From: CAZMZF01 sp964570765
GTDB taxonomy: Bacteria > Zixibacteria > MSB-5A5 > RBG-16-43-9
Direction: 5' to 3'
NCBI GenBank assembly: GCA_964570765.1
Contig: CAZMZF010000004.1
Span: forward strand, 1-64,000
DNA: 64,000 nucleotides
Under the pieces are notes generated by a model. The model made no database searches. It was not told the origin of the DNA and saw only the letters and a program-made list of their open reading frames with translations. The translations under genes and the position numbers were made by a program. This document shows, in pieces, positions 15,953 to 23,627 of the stretch (position 1 is its first letter; every line of letters begins with the position of its first letter).

Positions 15953-18900
15953 ATGAGTTCAAATTTAAAGGTATTAGTAGCAGATGATAATCGTGATCAT
16001 ATCCAACTTATTACCAAGATTTTAAATCAGGAATTAAAAGCAGAGGTAGAGGGTGTTACCACTGGTGAGGAATGCCTGAAAAAGGTCAAAAAAACCAGAT
16101 ATGATCTTTTGCTTTTAGATTATCTCTTTCCTAAAATCAACGGGCTGGACATCTTAAAGGAGATAGTCGAAGAGGGCTATGATCTCCCGGTTATAATGAT
16201 AACTGGTCATGGAAGCGAAAAAGTAGCCGTGGAGGCAATGAAGGCAGGCGCCGTTGACTACATTGTCAAATCAGAGGATGGATTTCAAGCTCTGCCTTCT
16301 GTAGCAAAAAAAGCAATTGAAAAAAACCAATTAAGAAAGAGGCTGAGACAATCAGAAGAAAAATTCAAAAACCTCTTTGAGAGCGCCAATGACGCTATCA
16401 TATATCTGGATAGAACCGGGAGAATTCTCGAAGTTAATAAACAGGCTGTAGATGTGTTCGGTGGGTCAAAAGAAGAAGTGTTAGGTGAACATTTCACGAA
16501 TTTAAGCATTTCCAATCTCAAGGACATACCAACACTTAAGAGCAATTTCTCAAACATTCTTTCAGATAAAGAAAAAAGGCTTTACTTATGCATCAAGAAT
16601 AAAAAGGGGAAAGAGATAACTTTAGAATGTTCAGCTTCCCTTATGAAAACAGATGATAAAGTCTCTGGTGTTATGGTTATCGCACGAGACATCACCGAGC
16701 GCAAGCGGGCGGAGGAAGCGCTGAAGAAAAGTGCTCAGCTTTTAAGGGATACCGGAGAAATGGCCAAAGTCGGAGGTTGGGAGCTTGACCTCTCGACCAA
16801 GGAGGTCTCATGGACGGAAGAGGTCGGTCGGATCCACGGAGTCGAGCCGGGATATAAGCCGAAGCTGGAAGAAGCCCTGAATTTTTATGCGCCCGAATCC
16901 AGGCCAGCTTTAGAGGAAGTATTGAAGAAAGCTACGGAAACGGGCGAGCCTTATGATCTTGAATCCCTTTTCATTCCTTCAGGCAGCAAAGATAAGATTT
17001 GGGTGCGGTCGCTTGGAAGAGCCGTTTACAGTGGCGGTAAAATAGTAAAACTTACAGGGACATTTCAGAATATTGATAAATATAAAAGGGCAGAGGAGGC
17101 ATTAAGAGAGAGTGAAGAACGCTACCGCCTGCTTGCTGATAACGTTTCAGATGTTATTTGGACTATGGATTTAAACTTCAAATTCACCTATTTTAGTCCG
17201 TCTATTAAACAAACGCTGGGCTATACACCAGAAGAAATAATCTCCAAAAGACCAGATGAGGTTTTAACTCCGGTTTCTTACGAATTAGTCAAGAAACTTA
17301 TTGCAGAAGAGATGGAAATAGAAATGAAAGGACAGGGGGATTTGCTTCGTTCGAGAACAGTAGAGCTGGAGGAGGTTCGTAAAGATGGAACTACGCTTTG
17401 GGTTGAGATAAAAACAAGTTTCCTGCGAGACGCAAATAATAAAGCTATCGGGATTCTCGGTATCACCCGCGATATAGATGAGCGTAAAAAATCAGAGCAA
17501 CAAATTCGATACCAAGCCAATCTTCTTGATAATGTTTTAGATGCAATTATTTCTACGGATATTAACTTCAATATCAAAAGCTGGAACAAGGGTGCAGAAG
17601 CTATGTATGGTTGGCGAGAAGATGAGGTGATTGATAAATCGACAATAGATGTTCTCAAGACGGAATATCCCTTTAACCAGAGGGAGCAAGTTATAAAGCA
17701 TCTCTTTGAGAAGGAATATTGGAAAGGAGAAATCACACGGAAACGGAAGGACGGCACAGTTATTTATCTACTTGTATCAACTTCCTTAATAAAGGATAAT
17801 ACAGGAAATCCAGTAGGATTTGTAGCTATAAACAGGGACATCACCGAGCGCAAACAGGCGGAGCAAGCGTTAAAAGAGAGGGAGGAGAAATATAAGTTCC
17901 TCTATGAAGAAAATCAGGCTATAAATATCATAATTGGAATGGGCGGTAAGATCCTTGACATAAACAAGTCTGCCGTGAAACTATTTGGTTACGATAAGAA
18001 AGATCTGCTGGGAAAAGATGCTATAGAATTTGTGGTTCCGGAACAGAGAGAAGCAATTGCAGAACAGTTAGCCCAAGATCTCAAAGGTATCCAAACTCCA
18101 CAAGTGCAGGTGGATATTAAGGGCAAAGAGATGATCCACACGCTTTTGTTCACCGAAGGACATGGGACTATTTTTGAAAAAGGGAATCCAGTAGGAATAT
18201 TAATAAGCGCCATAGACATCACCGATAAGAAAAAGATGGAAGCACAACTGATCCAGACCGAGAAATTAGCTGCAGTAGGAACCTTAGCTTATGGCATAGC
18301 TCATGAGTTCAACAATATTTTAGCCGGGATGTTAGCTAATGCGGAGTTAGGGCTGGTCACTCGCGATTCCCGGCAGATCAAGGAGTGTTTTGAGATCATA
18401 GCGGATAATTCTCATCGAGCCGCAAGCATTACCAACAACCTCTTGGCCTTTGCCCGGCAGAAAGAGGCGAGAAAAAAGTTAATCGATATAACCGAGCCCT
18501 TGAGAAGCGTTTTAGCAGTGACCCAGAGGGAATTAGAAAAGTTAAACATAGAGATCGTGGAGAAATTCAAATCCATCCCTAAGATTTACGGTGATGCCGG
18601 GCAACTATCTGAGGTTTTCTTGAATATGGTCACCAATGCCCGGGACGCTATGCGAGAAAAAGGAGGGGTATTAACTATACAGTTAGAACCTTATGAGGAT
18701 AATATCCGTATAGTTTTCAAAGATACTGGTTGTGGGATACCGGAGGAGATAAAGGGCAATATCTTTGAGCCTTTTGTCACCTCCAAGGGGGCTTTAGGTG
18801 GCAGTGAGATACCCGGGACCGGTTTAGGACTTTTCCTTTCTTACGGGATAATAGACGGCTATCAGGGAAAGATTGAGGTAGAATCAAAAGTGGGTAAAGG

Positions 18901-19357
18901 AACACAGTTTATTATATCAATCCCTGTTTCCAAAAACCTGCCTCCCCTACCTGTTCAGGAAATTAAGAATGAACCTTCCGGGGAGATTGAGAGGAAATTG
19001 AAAATCCTGTTAGTGGATGATGAGGAAACGATTGTTTCCGGTTTAAAGAAGTTTTTAGAATCCAAGGGTCATCAGGTAACCACCTCCTTAAGGGGAAAAG
19101 AAGGGTTAAGGCTTTTCAAAAAGGATAAGTTCGAATTAGTTTTATCTGACATCACTATGCCGGATATGGATGGGATAGAGCTGATTAAAAAGATTAAAGA
19201 GCAGGATCAAAAGACCAAAGTCATAGTGATAACCGGACATATAATGAGAGAGATGGAGGAAAAGGCAAAGGAAGCCGGGGCAGATGAGTTTTTAATAAAA
19301 CCGTTTAAGAACGAAGTGCTATGTTTGGCTATATCAAAATTGATGACGGAAATTTGA
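15953..19357 (+). CDS. Hybrid sensor kinase: REC - 5 PAS - HisKA - HATPase - REC
   Basis: An 1134-residue cytoplasmic hybrid kinase. An N-terminal receiver (about 1-120, Asp in LLLLDYLFP) is followed by five PAS domains (about 139-250, 258-378, 385-515, 518-640, 645-760), HisKA with His in YGIAHEFNNI (about residue 783), an HATPase domain (NMVTNARDAM, DTGCGIPEE, GTGLGLFLSYG) and a C-terminal receiver (about 1012-1134, Asp in LVLSDITMPDMDG). Receivers at both ends suggest it takes phosphate from an upstream kinase and passes it on. It begins 30 bp after the Rcp1-like gene with GGGAGGG. Several PAS linkers are encoded by near-identical DNA. Confidence 0.9.
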   Translation: MSSNLKVLVADDNRDHIQLITKILNQELKAEVEGVTTGEECLKKVKKTRYDLLLLDYLFPKINGLDILKEIVEEGYDLPVIMITGHGSEKVAVEAMKAGAVDYIVKSEDGFQALPSVAKKAIEKNQLRKRLRQSEEKFKNLFESANDAIIYLDRTGRILEVNKQAVDVFGGSKEEVLGEHFTNLSISNLKDIPTLKSNFSNILSDKEKRLYLCIKNKKGKEITLECSASLMKTDDKVSGVMVIARDITERKRAEEALKKSAQLLRDTGEMAKVGGWELDLSTKEVSWTEEVGRIHGVEPGYKPKLEEALNFYAPESRPALEEVLKKATETGEPYDLESLFIPSGSKDKIWVRSLGRAVYSGGKIVKLTGTFQNIDKYKRAEEALRESEERYRLLADNVSDVIWTMDLNFKFTYFSPSIKQTLGYTPEEIISKRPDEVLTPVSYELVKKLIAEEMEIEMKGQGDLLRSRTVELEEVRKDGTTLWVEIKTSFLRDANNKAIGILGITRDIDERKKSEQQIRYQANLLDNVLDAIISTDINFNIKSWNKGAEAMYGWREDEVIDKSTIDVLKTEYPFNQREQVIKHLFEKEYWKGEITRKRKDGTVIYLLVSTSLIKDNTGNPVGFVAINRDITERKQAEQALKEREEKYKFLYEENQAINIIIGMGGKILDINKSAVKLFGYDKKDLLGKDAIEFVVPEQREAIAEQLAQDLKGIQTPQVQVDIKGKEMIHTLLFTEGHGTIFEKGNPVGILISAIDITDKKKMEAQLIQTEKLAAVGTLAYGIAHEFNNILAGMLANAELGLVTRDSRQIKECFEIIADNSHRAASITNNLLAFARQKEARKKLIDITEPLRSVLAVTQRELEKLNIEIVEKFKSIPKIYGDAGQLSEVFLNMVTNARDAMREKGGVLTIQLEPYEDNIRIVFKDTGCGIPEEIKGNIFEPFVTSKGALGGSEIPGTGLGLFLSYGIIDGYQGKIEVESKVGKGTQFIISIPVSKNLPPLPVQEIKNEPSGEIERKLKILLVDDEETIVSGLKKFLESKGHQVTTSLRGKEGLRLFKKDKFELVLSDITMPDMDGIELIKKIKEQDQKTKVIVITGHIMREMEEKAKEAGADEFLIKPFKNEVLCLAISKLMTEI

Positions 19358-19377
19358 GGTTTTGATAAATAAAATTT

Positions 19378-19405
19378 GTAGAGACGCATTGCTATGCGTC
19401 TCTAC
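19378..19405. repeat. REP-like palindrome, GTAGAGACGC family, copy 2 (inverted)
   Basis: GTAGAGACGCAT and ATGCGTCTCTAC around 4 bases. It is the copy at 6459-6485 in the opposite orientation, including the flanking TTTCTGG (CCAGAAA on the other strand). Confidence 0.8.
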
Positions 19406-19410
19406 TTTCT

Positions 19411-19498
19411 GGAGTGTAAAGCCTCAAGGTCTTGTCCACAGGATCCTGGTGAAGACTTTAGCTTTACCTATTTGTGACCGTCGGGTTCCCTGACCCGA
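19411..19498. repeat. Repeat cluster in the 19358-19843 gap
   Basis: GGAGTGTAAAGC (19411-19422) pairs with GCTTTAC (19461-19467), then TCGGGTTCCCTGACCCGA (19481-19498), a relative of the palindrome at 5408-5433. The remaining gap to 19843 is AT-rich; I found no gene and no convincing promoter in it. Confidence 0.65.
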
Positions 19499-19843
19499 TT
19501 CGCCATAGGCGAACCAGATCGGTCCACCTCAGGCGAATGGCAAGCACAGGGAATAGAATTAATAAATAAAATAAAAAATCTAATCTATATTAACACTGAC
19601 AGATTTTGTCAAGGTTACGAAATTTTGACAAATTAGGGTTAATCCCCTATTGTTACAAACTGAAATTTGAATACAATGCAGAATTGTTTTTACATGGAGT
19701 AAAAAAAGACTGGATGTCTAAAATTTTCTCCTGATGTTTTTCAATTAAATAGTTTCTTGGAACGTAAAAATCTAAATAAGTTATAAGCCCAAACTGCTCG
19801 GGAGCTTTACTTAGTGTATTTTTCTCTAAAAGGCTGAAAAGTT

Positions 19844-21190
19844 ATGGTTTCCATTTTAATAGTTGAGGACGAGGATTCTCTAAGAAGAGCTTTGACCATT
19901 CTACTGCGTAATTATGGTTTTGATGTAACCGAAGTTAGTGATGGTGAAGAAGCTTTTTCCATCTTAGAGAAGAAGAAATTTGACCTGGTATTGACAGACC
20001 TTAAGATGAAAAAAGTTGCTGGAGAAGAAGTTTTAAAAAAGGTAAAAGAAATCTCACCTGCAACTGAGGTAATTATCATAACAGCTTACGGGACGATTCA
20101 ATCTGCAGTTGAAGCAATGAAAGCTGGCGCTTTTGATTATATCACCAAGCCCTTTAAAGTTGAAGAGATGCTGGTTATCCTGAATAAGGCTATCGAAAAA
20201 AGAGAAATTCTTAAAGGTGTGAGGTTCGGGACTGAAGAAAGAAAGTATTCTATGGAGGAGATCGTTTTTGTTTCTAAGGTAATGGATAATATAAACCAGT
20301 TGATTAAAAAAGTAGCTCCAACCGATATAACGATTCTGATTGAAGGTGAATCCGGAACTGGTAAAGAGCTTTTAGGCCGGGTGATTCATAAAAATAGCTT
20401 ACGTGATAACAGACCTTTTGTAACAGTGAATAACAGTCTTCCAGAAACTCTTTTAGAAAGCGGGCTTTTCGGATATGTCAAAGGAGCGTTTACTGGAGCT
20501 TTAACTGATAAGAAAGGGCTTTTTGAGATAGCAAATTCCGGGACTATCTTTTTAGATGAGATCTCCGATACCAGTCCGGCTTTACAGATAAGGTTATTAA
20601 GAGCTATTCAGGAAAAAGAGATAAGAAGAGTGGGAGGGGAAGAATTCATCAAGGTAGATGTCAGGCTGGTAATTGCTTCTAATAAGAGTCTAGTGACATT
20701 GGTTAAGGAAGGAAAGTTTAGAGATGATCTCTATTATCGGATAAATGTTATGCCTATTTCTATCCCTCCTTTAAGGGAGCGTAAAGAGGATATAATTCCC
20801 TTAGCTAAATATTTTCTTAGAAAATATGCTGAGTCATATCAGAAAGAGGTTGAGGAAATAGATGAGGAGTTGAAGGATGAGTTTCAGAATTACCACTGGC
20901 CTGGAAACGTTAGGGAATTAGAACATACCATTGAACGGGGAGTTGCCCTGGCTACTTCTTCTATTCTGGATAAAACTTCCATACTCTTTCTTCCAGAAGA
21001 CGAAAAACACTGGTTACCTGAGATTGAAAGCGAGACTCTCAATTCCCTCAAAAATAACGAGAAAGCTCAGATTATTAAAACTTTAGAAAAGAATAAGTGG
21101 AACTATACAAGATCTGCAGAAGAGTTAGGAATTAGCCGAACAACGCTCTGGAGAAGGATGAAGGAATATAGATTAAGACAAGAGATGTAG
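19844..21190 (+). CDS. NtrC-family sigma-54-dependent response regulator
   Basis: A 448-residue enhancer-binding protein: receiver (1-120, Asp in LVLTDLKMKK, Lys in ITKPFK), central AAA+ domain with Walker A GESGTGKE, the sigma-54 contact loop GAFTGA, Walker B GTIFLDEI, and a C-terminal Fis-type helix-turn-helix (TRSAEELGISRTTLWRRMKE). When phosphorylated such proteins bind upstream DNA and drive sigma-54 promoters. Its gene lacks an obvious Shine-Dalgarno. A sigma-54 promoter and an inverted repeat lie just downstream, ahead of the WYL gene, making that gene its most likely visible target. Confidence 0.93.
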   Translation: MVSILIVEDEDSLRRALTILLRNYGFDVTEVSDGEEAFSILEKKKFDLVLTDLKMKKVAGEEVLKKVKEISPATEVIIITAYGTIQSAVEAMKAGAFDYITKPFKVEEMLVILNKAIEKREILKGVRFGTEERKYSMEEIVFVSKVMDNINQLIKKVAPTDITILIEGESGTGKELLGRVIHKNSLRDNRPFVTVNNSLPETLLESGLFGYVKGAFTGALTDKKGLFEIANSGTIFLDEISDTSPALQIRLLRAIQEKEIRRVGGEEFIKVDVRLVIASNKSLVTLVKEGKFRDDLYYRINVMPISIPPLRERKEDIIPLAKYFLRKYAESYQKEVEEIDEELKDEFQNYHWPGNVRELEHTIERGVALATSSILDKTSILFLPEDEKHWLPEIESETLNSLKNNEKAQIIKTLEKNKWNYTRSAEELGISRTTLWRRMKEYRLRQEM

Positions 21191-21198
21191 TTTCACTG

Positions 21199-21251
21199 CA
21201 TTGTTTCAAATTGTAAATCTGGTTTCATATAGATTTCAAAATGAAACAATG
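21199..21251. promoter_or_regulatory. Inverted repeat, possible enhancer site for the NtrC-type regulator
   Basis: CATTGTTTCA (21199-21208) and TGAAACAATG (21242-21251) form a perfect 10-bp inverted repeat with centre-to-promoter spacing of about 110 bp, the usual distance of upstream activator sites from a sigma-54 promoter. It could instead be a weak terminator for the preceding gene, but no U-tract follows. Confidence 0.5.
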
Positions 21252-21334
21252 TATGGTTTCTCGCCACATTTTAGTCCAATCGTAAGTTATTACCAATTAA
21301 CAGATTATTTTTTAATCTTTAAAACTATTCAGTC

Positions 21335-21350
21335 TGGCATTTTATTTGCT
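21335..21350 (+). promoter_or_regulatory. Sigma-54 (RpoN) promoter upstream of the WYL regulator
   Basis: TGGCATTTTATTTGCT has the -24 GG and -12 GC at exactly the required spacing (consensus TGGCAC-N5-TTGCW; one mismatch in the conserved positions). The start codon at 21455 would give a leader of about 95 nt. The upstream 10-bp inverted repeat supports it. Confidence 0.65.
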
Positions 21351-21454
21351 TTAATAATTTTTAATATATTTTTTCCAATACTGACTGGTTCTGACACAGG
21401 GCGTCTTAGATTTGAATTTGAGAGGAGTATTATATATAAGAGAAAGGACATCGG

Positions 21455-22489
21455 ATGTCCAAATATGCTCGACTCCTACAGGTTTTAAATCTGTTGAGAA
21501 GCAGACCCGGGATTTCAGCTAAGGATTTGGCTTTAGATTGTCAGGTATCCAGAAGAACTATTTTCCGCGATATTCTCTCCCTCTGCTCTGCAGAAATACC
21601 AGTCTTTTACGACAAAGGTTATCGGCTCCTTCCGGGAACATTTCTACCTGCTTTAAACTTCGATTTAGATGAATATCTGACTCTGAAAGGTATCTTATCA
21701 GCGGATCTGTTCAATAATAGATACTTTTTTGGTAATACCATAATGAGTGTCCTCTCAAAGATTGAAGTTAGTTTAAATTCAGATTTAAAAGAGAAATTGA
21801 AGGAGCTCTGTTCTCCTTTATACTTTTCATTCCAGATAAGCAACGGGGATAAGGGCCAAGCTCTCATATTTAAGCTTTTGAAAGAAGCCATCCTGGAGAA
21901 AAGAAGTATTGTTTTGAATTACGGTATTCAGGATTTATGCAAATCTGACTTCAAAGTAGAGCCGATCAGTTTGGTTCTCAGACAGGGAAGGTGGTATCTT
22001 GTAGGGAATTGCAAAAATTCGGAGGGGTATTTTCCTTTTGGTCTGGATTATATAAAAAAAGTTACTTTGACAGATTACAATTTTATTCTCCCTAAAGATT
22101 TTTCTCTGGATGACTTTTTTGAGAATAGCCTGGGTGTATGCCAGGCAAAGTTAATCAATGTAGAGCTGCAACTTCTCAAAGAGGATAAATATTTTTTAGA
22201 TAATATTTCAAATCTAATTATAGATCTCTCAAAACATAAGGATGGCTCAATTTCGTGCAGATTGAAAGTGAAAGGAGTAAATGAACTTGCCAGATGGCTT
22301 TTAGGATTTTCAGGTGAAGTGGAAGTGATAAGCCCATCTGAGCTGAAATCAAGATTGTTCAAAATATTGGATAATCATCAGAGAATCTATCGGAAAGGAA
22401 GCAAAGTGAGAAAATGGGTTCCGGTTTGTCCATTGTATGAGAAGCACAAGTTGTTATGTAATGATTTCTGTTTGGACCCGGCTTTTTAA
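21455..22489 (+). CDS. WYL-domain transcriptional regulator with a C-terminal Cys cluster
   Basis: A 344-residue regulator: N-terminal winged helix-turn-helix (residues 1-60; ISAKDLALDCQVSRRTIFRDI), a WYL domain (about 140-220; GRWYLVGNC in place of a strict WYL, then FPFGLDYIKKV) and a WCX-like C-terminal region. WYL domains sense ligands, often nucleic acid or nucleotides, and many regulate defence or DNA-damage genes. The extreme C-terminus has three Cys and a His close together (VCPLYEKHKLLCNDFC), which could bind metal or an Fe-S cluster. Preceded by a sigma-54 promoter; followed by a small kinase-like helix protein. Confidence 0.8.
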   Translation: MSKYARLLQVLNLLRSRPGISAKDLALDCQVSRRTIFRDILSLCSAEIPVFYDKGYRLLPGTFLPALNFDLDEYLTLKGILSADLFNNRYFFGNTIMSVLSKIEVSLNSDLKEKLKELCSPLYFSFQISNGDKGQALIFKLLKEAILEKRSIVLNYGIQDLCKSDFKVEPISLVLRQGRWYLVGNCKNSEGYFPFGLDYIKKVTLTDYNFILPKDFSLDDFFENSLGVCQAKLINVELQLLKEDKYFLDNISNLIIDLSKHKDGSISCRLKVKGVNELARWLLGFSGEVEVISPSELKSRLFKILDNHQRIYRKGSKVRKWVPVCPLYEKHKLLCNDFCLDPAF

Positions 22490-22577
22490 AAATACTAAAA
22501 AATATTTTAAACTTATGATAGGTTCTGACATATCAAGTTTCGATAAGCTCAACAGGGAAATTAATAGGGGGTACTGC

Positions 22578-23042
22578 ATGAAGCAAAACCGCGATTTACT
22601 TCTACGGGTATTATTAGGAAAATACTTCGAAGAAGAGAAAAAAGAAATCTCCATAGAAGTCATCGAGAAATTGATGACCACCATCTCTTATTATTTAGGA
22701 GATCCATTAACGGTAGTGTCAGGAAAAGCTGAACTTTTAGAAGAATCTCTAAAATATAAAGATTTAGAGAAAGAGGAGATAAGGAGTTTTCTCTTATTAT
22801 GCAAAGAACAGCTTTCCAAGATAGATCTGGTTTTGAATGCCTTAAGGTCTCTTTCCGAGCTTAGATACAGAAGTTATCCCTTAGGGATAGAGATGATTGA
22901 TATAGAAGATAAAATTCAGCTTGGTCTGGAGAAAAATCAGAATCTCTCTGAAGTGAACCAGGATATTTTCGTTCGCAGTTCCGTTGGAGTTCCACGGAAC
23001 AGGTTGAGGAAGACGGAACTCTACAGGAAGGAAAGAGGATAA
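22578..23042 (+). CDS. Small HisKA-like helix protein without an ATPase domain
   Basis: A 154-residue protein if started at ATG 22578 (GGGGG upstream); a longer in-frame reading from 22437 would overlap the WYL gene. Residues about 30-110 form two long helices resembling a kinase dimerisation module (EVIEKLMTTISYYLGDPLTV, with Tyr where a His might be expected), followed by IEMIDIEDKIQLGL, similar to the end of the HDOD protein at 11779-13041. No HATPase domain. The last 25 codons run through a palindrome (GTTCCGT ... ACGGAAC), so the C-terminus may be an accidental extension. Function unknown; a phosphotransfer or scaffold role is a guess. Confidence 0.5.
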   Translation: MKQNRDLLLRVLLGKYFEEEKKEISIEVIEKLMTTISYYLGDPLTVVSGKAELLEESLKYKDLEKEEIRSFLLLCKEQLSKIDLVLNALRSLSELRYRSYPLGIEMIDIEDKIQLGLEKNQNLSEVNQDIFVRSSVGVPRNRLRKTELYRKERG

Positions 23043-23103
23043 AAAGGAGTTGTCCCGAAGCCGGTCTTGTCCGGGGGGCTGGGACTGGTTTCATCCTTCC
23101 CCC

Positions 23104-23133
23104 AGGCTGGGCTCTTAGGGGGGAGCCCAGCCT
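23104..23133 (+). terminator. Hairpin after the small helix protein
   Basis: AGGCTGGGCTC and GAGCCCAGCCT around an 8-nt loop, then TCCTCTTT. A strong stem with an imperfect U-tract; it may also be a dispersed palindrome. Confidence 0.55.
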
Positions 23134-23175
23134 TCCTCTTTAACAGCTCCTCAAGAAAATAAAAAGTAAAAAAAT

Positions 23176-23394
23176 ATGAACTGCTGGGATTTTATTAAAT
23201 GTCCTCCAAAATTCAGGGAGTTTTGACTGGCTTATCCGAACTATGGTAAAATCTGCTGGAGAGTAACTCTGGTCAGCTGTAAAACCGGTGAGGTCCTTGA
23301 CTCCAAGATGAAACTGGAAGAGTGTTTGAGGTGTGAATTTTATAAATCCAGAAAACCAAAGATAAAAATAAAGCAAAGGGTTGAAACAAAATAA
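23176..23394 (+). CDS. Two-CW-type Cys-rich small protein with an in-frame TGA (possible Sec or nonsense)
   Basis: A 72-codon frame beginning MNCWDFIKCPPKFREF, then TGA (23224-23226), then LAYPNYGKICWRVTLVSC and, near the end, CLRCEFYK, stopping at TAA 23392-23394. It matches small two-CW proteins whose pattern, from memory, is CWE-x3-C-x(n)-R-x2-CPAYP-x3-G-x2-CW-x(n)-C-x(n)-C-x2-CDFY. The TGA falls exactly on the Cys before PAYP. Reading frame and protein similarity continue unbroken across it. It is either a selenocysteine codon or a recent Cys-to-stop change. I see no convincing bacterial SECIS loop; a hairpin begins 29 nt downstream (GCTGG ... CAGC) but its loop is TAA. Shine-Dalgarno weak. 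Confidence 0.55.
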
Positions 23395-23627
23395 ATGAAG
23401 AAATGAAGCTATAACTATCAAGTAACAATGAGAGGCACTATAAAATAAAAGCTTTTCTCTATATTGAGGAAGAGGTTCTTCTTCGGGAGAGGTGGATTCC
23501 TTAAAATGAGCTACAGGATAATAAAATACCATAAAGGTAGTTTAGAAAATAGGGCTACATTTAAATTTTATTGCTAATGGCTGACAGGTATAAAAAGTTG
23601 GGTTCCTACCATCTAAAGGGGGCTATT
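23395..23627. other. Gap before the TonB receptor
   Basis: AT-rich leader region. I looked for a cobalamin-type riboswitch because of the TonB receptor that follows and found none. A longer in-frame reading of the receptor gene from 23571 is less likely than the ATG at 23628. Confidence 0.5.

Noticed and set aside
17278..17757. 159-residue minus-strand ORF
   Set aside because: Antisense to well-conserved PAS domains of the hybrid kinase; its composition is that of a shadow frame.
21201..21488. 95-residue ORF between the NtrC-type gene and the WYL gene
   Set aside because: It runs through the inverted repeat and the sigma-54 promoter, overlaps the WYL start, is rich in Phe/Ile as expected of AT-rich non-coding DNA, and has no Shine-Dalgarno.
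23224..23290. Canonical SECIS element for the TGA at 23224
   Set aside because: The only stable stem I can draw (GCTGG ... CAGC) begins 29 nt downstream and has a TAA loop without the expected G, so I do not claim a SECIS.
23227..23627. Cobalamin riboswitch upstream of the TonB receptor
   Set aside because: A GCCGGT-like word and AACCGGTG are present nearby, but the conserved B12-box layout is not, and part of the region is covered by the two-CW gene.
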